Shown here piece by piece: positions 62,026 through 64,000 of a stretch of DNA of 64,000 nucleotides; within the stretch, counting starts at the first letter, position 1; each line of letters opens with the position of its first letter. Below the pieces are notes generated by a model. It was not told where the DNA came from, ran no database searches, and saw nothing but the letters and a program-made list of their open reading frames with translations. The position numbers and the translations under genes are program-made. Source of the stretch: an uncultured Dysgonomonas sp. (GTDB taxonomy: Bacteria; Bacteroidota; Bacteroidia; Bacteroidales; Dysgonomonadaceae); NCBI GenBank assembly GCA_945273835.1, contig CALYPL010000011.1:20396-84395 (forward strand), given 5' to 3'.

Positions 62026-64000
62026 TTATTTTAAATACGATAATAGTTTATCCAGTTCACCCCATAGAACTCTCATAATTTCAAAGTGTCCATCATCATT
62101 TGGATGCAAAGAATCTGGCATTAATCGTGAATAAGTTAAAGGGGAGATTAAGCAACGTTTATGAATTTCTGCATAAGGAATTGCAAAATGCTCACAGATA
62201 TTACGTTCTACTTGTCTATAACTCTCAATTTCTGGTTCTTGATTAGTCCATGCTTTTAATGGAGGAATAATTAATAATATAGCTTTAGGAGCTTTAATGA
62301 GTATAGTTTCAATACATAATCGAAAAGCTTCAGCAAATGAATTATCAGCATTAAGGTCTGAATATTTCTTTTCAATTACAGATTTAATATCTCCAAGAAC
62401 ACTTTTTCCCGAAACATCATTTATGCCTATCATACATGTTATAATACCATTAAAATTTTCAGGTATTTTTGTAACTTGATTTATTAATACATTGCCATTG
62501 GAGCCGAAACATTTAGCTCCACTAACTGCCAAATTTGTAAAAGCTGAACCTAATTTTTTTGATAATAATGTTGAGTATGGAGTTGTAGAGCCAGCACCAA
62601 ATGTGATTGAATCACCTAAACTAATATAATCAAATTTTTTTGCATAAATTATTTTGGATGAGGGAATAATTAAATTATGTAGTATTGTTACATTTTGTGT
62701 TTTAGATCTTAAAAAATAATTATTAATATTTCCAAGTATATTAGCTCTTAGATAATAGGCATTAATCGGAGTTGTGAAATCACCAAATATTTTTGAAGAA
62801 TCGTACTGCGAACCATTATATGTTATTGGTCTAAAATCTGCATCATAAAACCAAAATTGAGGTGATGCTTTTATCATATTAGTATTATACATTGTCGAAG
62901 GCTTGCAAGAAATAAAATCAGTATGAGACCATTGTTTTTGCCCTGCTTGATTTTGTATAATCGGTATATTATAGGCATTTAATGCTTTATTTTGAGTTTT
63001 AATATTCCAAAATAAATTATGAGAAAATTCTGAATCTGATATAATTTGCGCATCAGATAATTTATCAGATGAAAGTTGAACAGATAAATCACAAGATTTA
63101 TTGAATGTCGGAAATTCATATACATAGTGATCAAAATGTTCTATTTCTTTACTAATGTTATACCTAAAAAAAGCAGATTGAGGTGGAGAGATAAATTCTT
63201 GTGAATTAGACCCAATACTTGAAATAAAATTTTTATTTATATCGTAAAATAAGATTAAAAGAGAAGTGTTTTTTTCGGTTAAATTTGTAAGATATTTTTT
63301 ATTACCTATTATTGTATTATAAGCAGCGTTGTGTTTGTGATTTTCAGGAGTTGAAATTAATTTACCTTTACTATCGATAGCACTTGGTTGAATATTTTTA
63401 TAAATTATCAAATTTATATAAGATTCAGGTCCAATTGATTTATAGCTTATTCCGTCTATTCTATTAATTGAATTATCAATTCCTTCCCAATTATTTATAC
63501 TATTCCATTTGTTTTGTTCTATACCTTTATATTGTTCAGTGACCCATTTTTTATTAGTAACTTGTTCGACAATTCTAATTGTTGATCTACTATCGAAGTC
63601 TCCTGAATTCTGATTAAGCCATATTAACATTGATATATATGTGTCTAGATTATCAGTTGTAAATCTTAGTTGACATGAAGGATCAATAATAAAACTTAAA
63701 AAAGCATCAGTTGATTCGTTGTTAGATCGATATAAACGTGCATAATGTGTTTCTGTATTTGGATTTTTTAAACCTGTAATTATATATGTCGCATTTTTCT
63801 TTAAAGGAAACATTATAACAGATTGTAAATTGTTCGGATTCCAAACCTTAATTCTTCCTGTTTTTTCATCAGGAAATTTTCCTGTATAATCAATATAACT
63901 TTTGAATTCGTTAGTGATATCTTTTGATTGAGTTCCAAGAGATAGTTCATACGTAATGATTTGGCCTTTTGCTCTTTTGTCGAGGGGTACGGCATTGCGG
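62026..64000 (-). CDS. Tail-type SGNH hydrolase (partial, 5' end beyond the window)
   Basis: The ATG at 63813 is probably internal: the frame stays open to the right edge, adding 62 residues (ending …SVIM before the Met, with KVWNPNN and GQIITYELS upstream). The gene therefore has at least 657 residues and its start lies outside. The C-terminal 200 residues are a GDSL/SGNH hydrolase: LGDSITFG, NLAVSGAK, MIGINDV and PDSLHPNDDGH, with Ser, Gly, Asn and Asp/His blocks. The first 450 residues are repetitive beta-rich. In phages such proteins act as receptor-binding or deacetylating tail parts. Low GC here (27% in one counted line at 63421-63480) contrasts with neighbours. Confidence 0.75.
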   Translation of the reverse strand, partial: RNAVPLDKRAKGQIITYELSLGTQSKDITNEFKSYIDYTGKFPDEKTGRIKVWNPNNLQSVIMFPLKKNATYIITGLKNPNTETHYARLYRSNNESTDAFLSFIIDPSCQLRFTTDNLDTYISMLIWLNQNSGDFDSRSTIRIVEQVTNKKWVTEQYKGIEQNKWNSINNWEGIDNSINRIDGISYKSIGPESYINLIIYKNIQPSAIDSKGKLISTPENHKHNAAYNTIIGNKKYLTNLTEKNTSLLILFYDINKNFISSIGSNSQEFISPPQSAFFRYNISKEIEHFDHYVYEFPTFNKSCDLSVQLSSDKLSDAQIISDSEFSHNLFWNIKTQNKALNAYNIPIIQNQAGQKQWSHTDFISCKPSTMYNTNMIKASPQFWFYDADFRPITYNGSQYDSSKIFGDFTTPINAYYLRANILGNINNYFLRSKTQNVTILHNLIIPSSKIIYAKKFDYISLGDSITFGAGSTTPYSTLLSKKLGSAFTNLAVSGAKCFGSNGNVLINQVTKIPENFNGIITCMIGINDVSGKSVLGDIKSVIEKKYSDLNADNSFAEAFRLCIETILIKAPKAILLIIPPLKAWTNQEPEIESYRQVERNICEHFAIPYAEIHKRCLISPLTYSRLMPDSLHPNDDGHFEIMRVLWGELDKLLSYLK

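Noticed and set aside
63813..63995. 60-residue ORF at the right edge on the minus strand
   Set aside because: It overlaps the longer frame of the SGNH hydrolase gene, which stays open to the window edge and reads more like protein.
56631..64000. Complete prophage
   Set aside because: No integrase, terminase, capsid or attachment repeats in the window; only portal, lysis and tail genes are visible.

Overview
The window looks like a chromosomal segment of a Bacteroidota bacterium, most likely order Bacteroidales; a Dysgonomonas-like organism is my guess, not a demonstrated identity. The evidence is a SusC/SusD pair heading a polysaccharide utilization locus (PUL), a PorW/SprE-type type IX secretion lipoprotein, BACON, DUF4369 and DUF4465 lipoproteins, moderately AT-rich DNA, weak Shine-Dalgarno signals, and several promoters of the Bacteroidota form TTTG/TTG - about 20 bp - TAnnTTTG.

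Layout. 1-4250: 5' part of an EttA-like ABC-F ATPase, an ABC exporter, and an acyl-CoA synthetase. 4251-17082: a one-direction pectin PUL (susC, susD, a DUF4957/DUF5123-type beta-helix lipoprotein, GH28, GH105, PL1, CE8) closed by a terminator and preceded by a 22-bp-period direct repeat that may bind its regulator, which is not in the window. 17148-21008: porW/sprE. 21212-24159 (minus): a cobalamin riboswitch driving a lone DUF4465 lipoprotein, then gpmA and yaaA. 24419-26527: small secreted and membrane proteins and a BACON lipoprotein ending in five short repeats. 26603-32714 (minus): a CusCBA-type heavy-metal efflux operon led by a His/Cys-rich membrane-anchored protein. 32875-37554: metal ABC permease, GNAT, Tex, a hypothetical protein and YnfA. 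37722-40933: rplM-rpsI, rpsB and tsf, with apparent leaders. 41074-43145: two tandem secreted paralogs behind a strong promoter and a roughly 400-nt structured leader. 43245-51099 (minus): PepSY membrane protein, aldose-1-epimerase-like protein, DUF349 protein, two tandem DUF4369/TlpA lipoproteins (one lacking the first Cys of CxxC), and a WbuC cupin. 51276-55350 (minus): lutABC lactate oxidation genes and L-serine ammonia-lyase, both producing pyruvate. 55467-56567: a secreted CarboxypepD-regulatory protein.

56631 to the right edge is prophage-derived or mosaic. From right to left it holds a tail-type SGNH hydrolase open at the window edge, a lysis cassette (holin-like, lysozyme-like, and a protein with unimolecular-spanin architecture), a terminator, then a separately terminated two-gene cassette, a small two-helix membrane protein, and an orphan portal gene. 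The two-gene cassette encodes a protein with an N-terminal YbjN/type III chaperone-like fold and a cytosolic trypsin-like protease carrying a zinc ribbon and a second YbjN-like domain. It is my best candidate for an undescribed system, because it sits between prophage genes with its own terminator, like a phage cargo or defence module.

I saw no tRNA, rRNA, CRISPR array, insertion sequence, integrase or attachment site. All family names come from reading the sequence; no searches were run.
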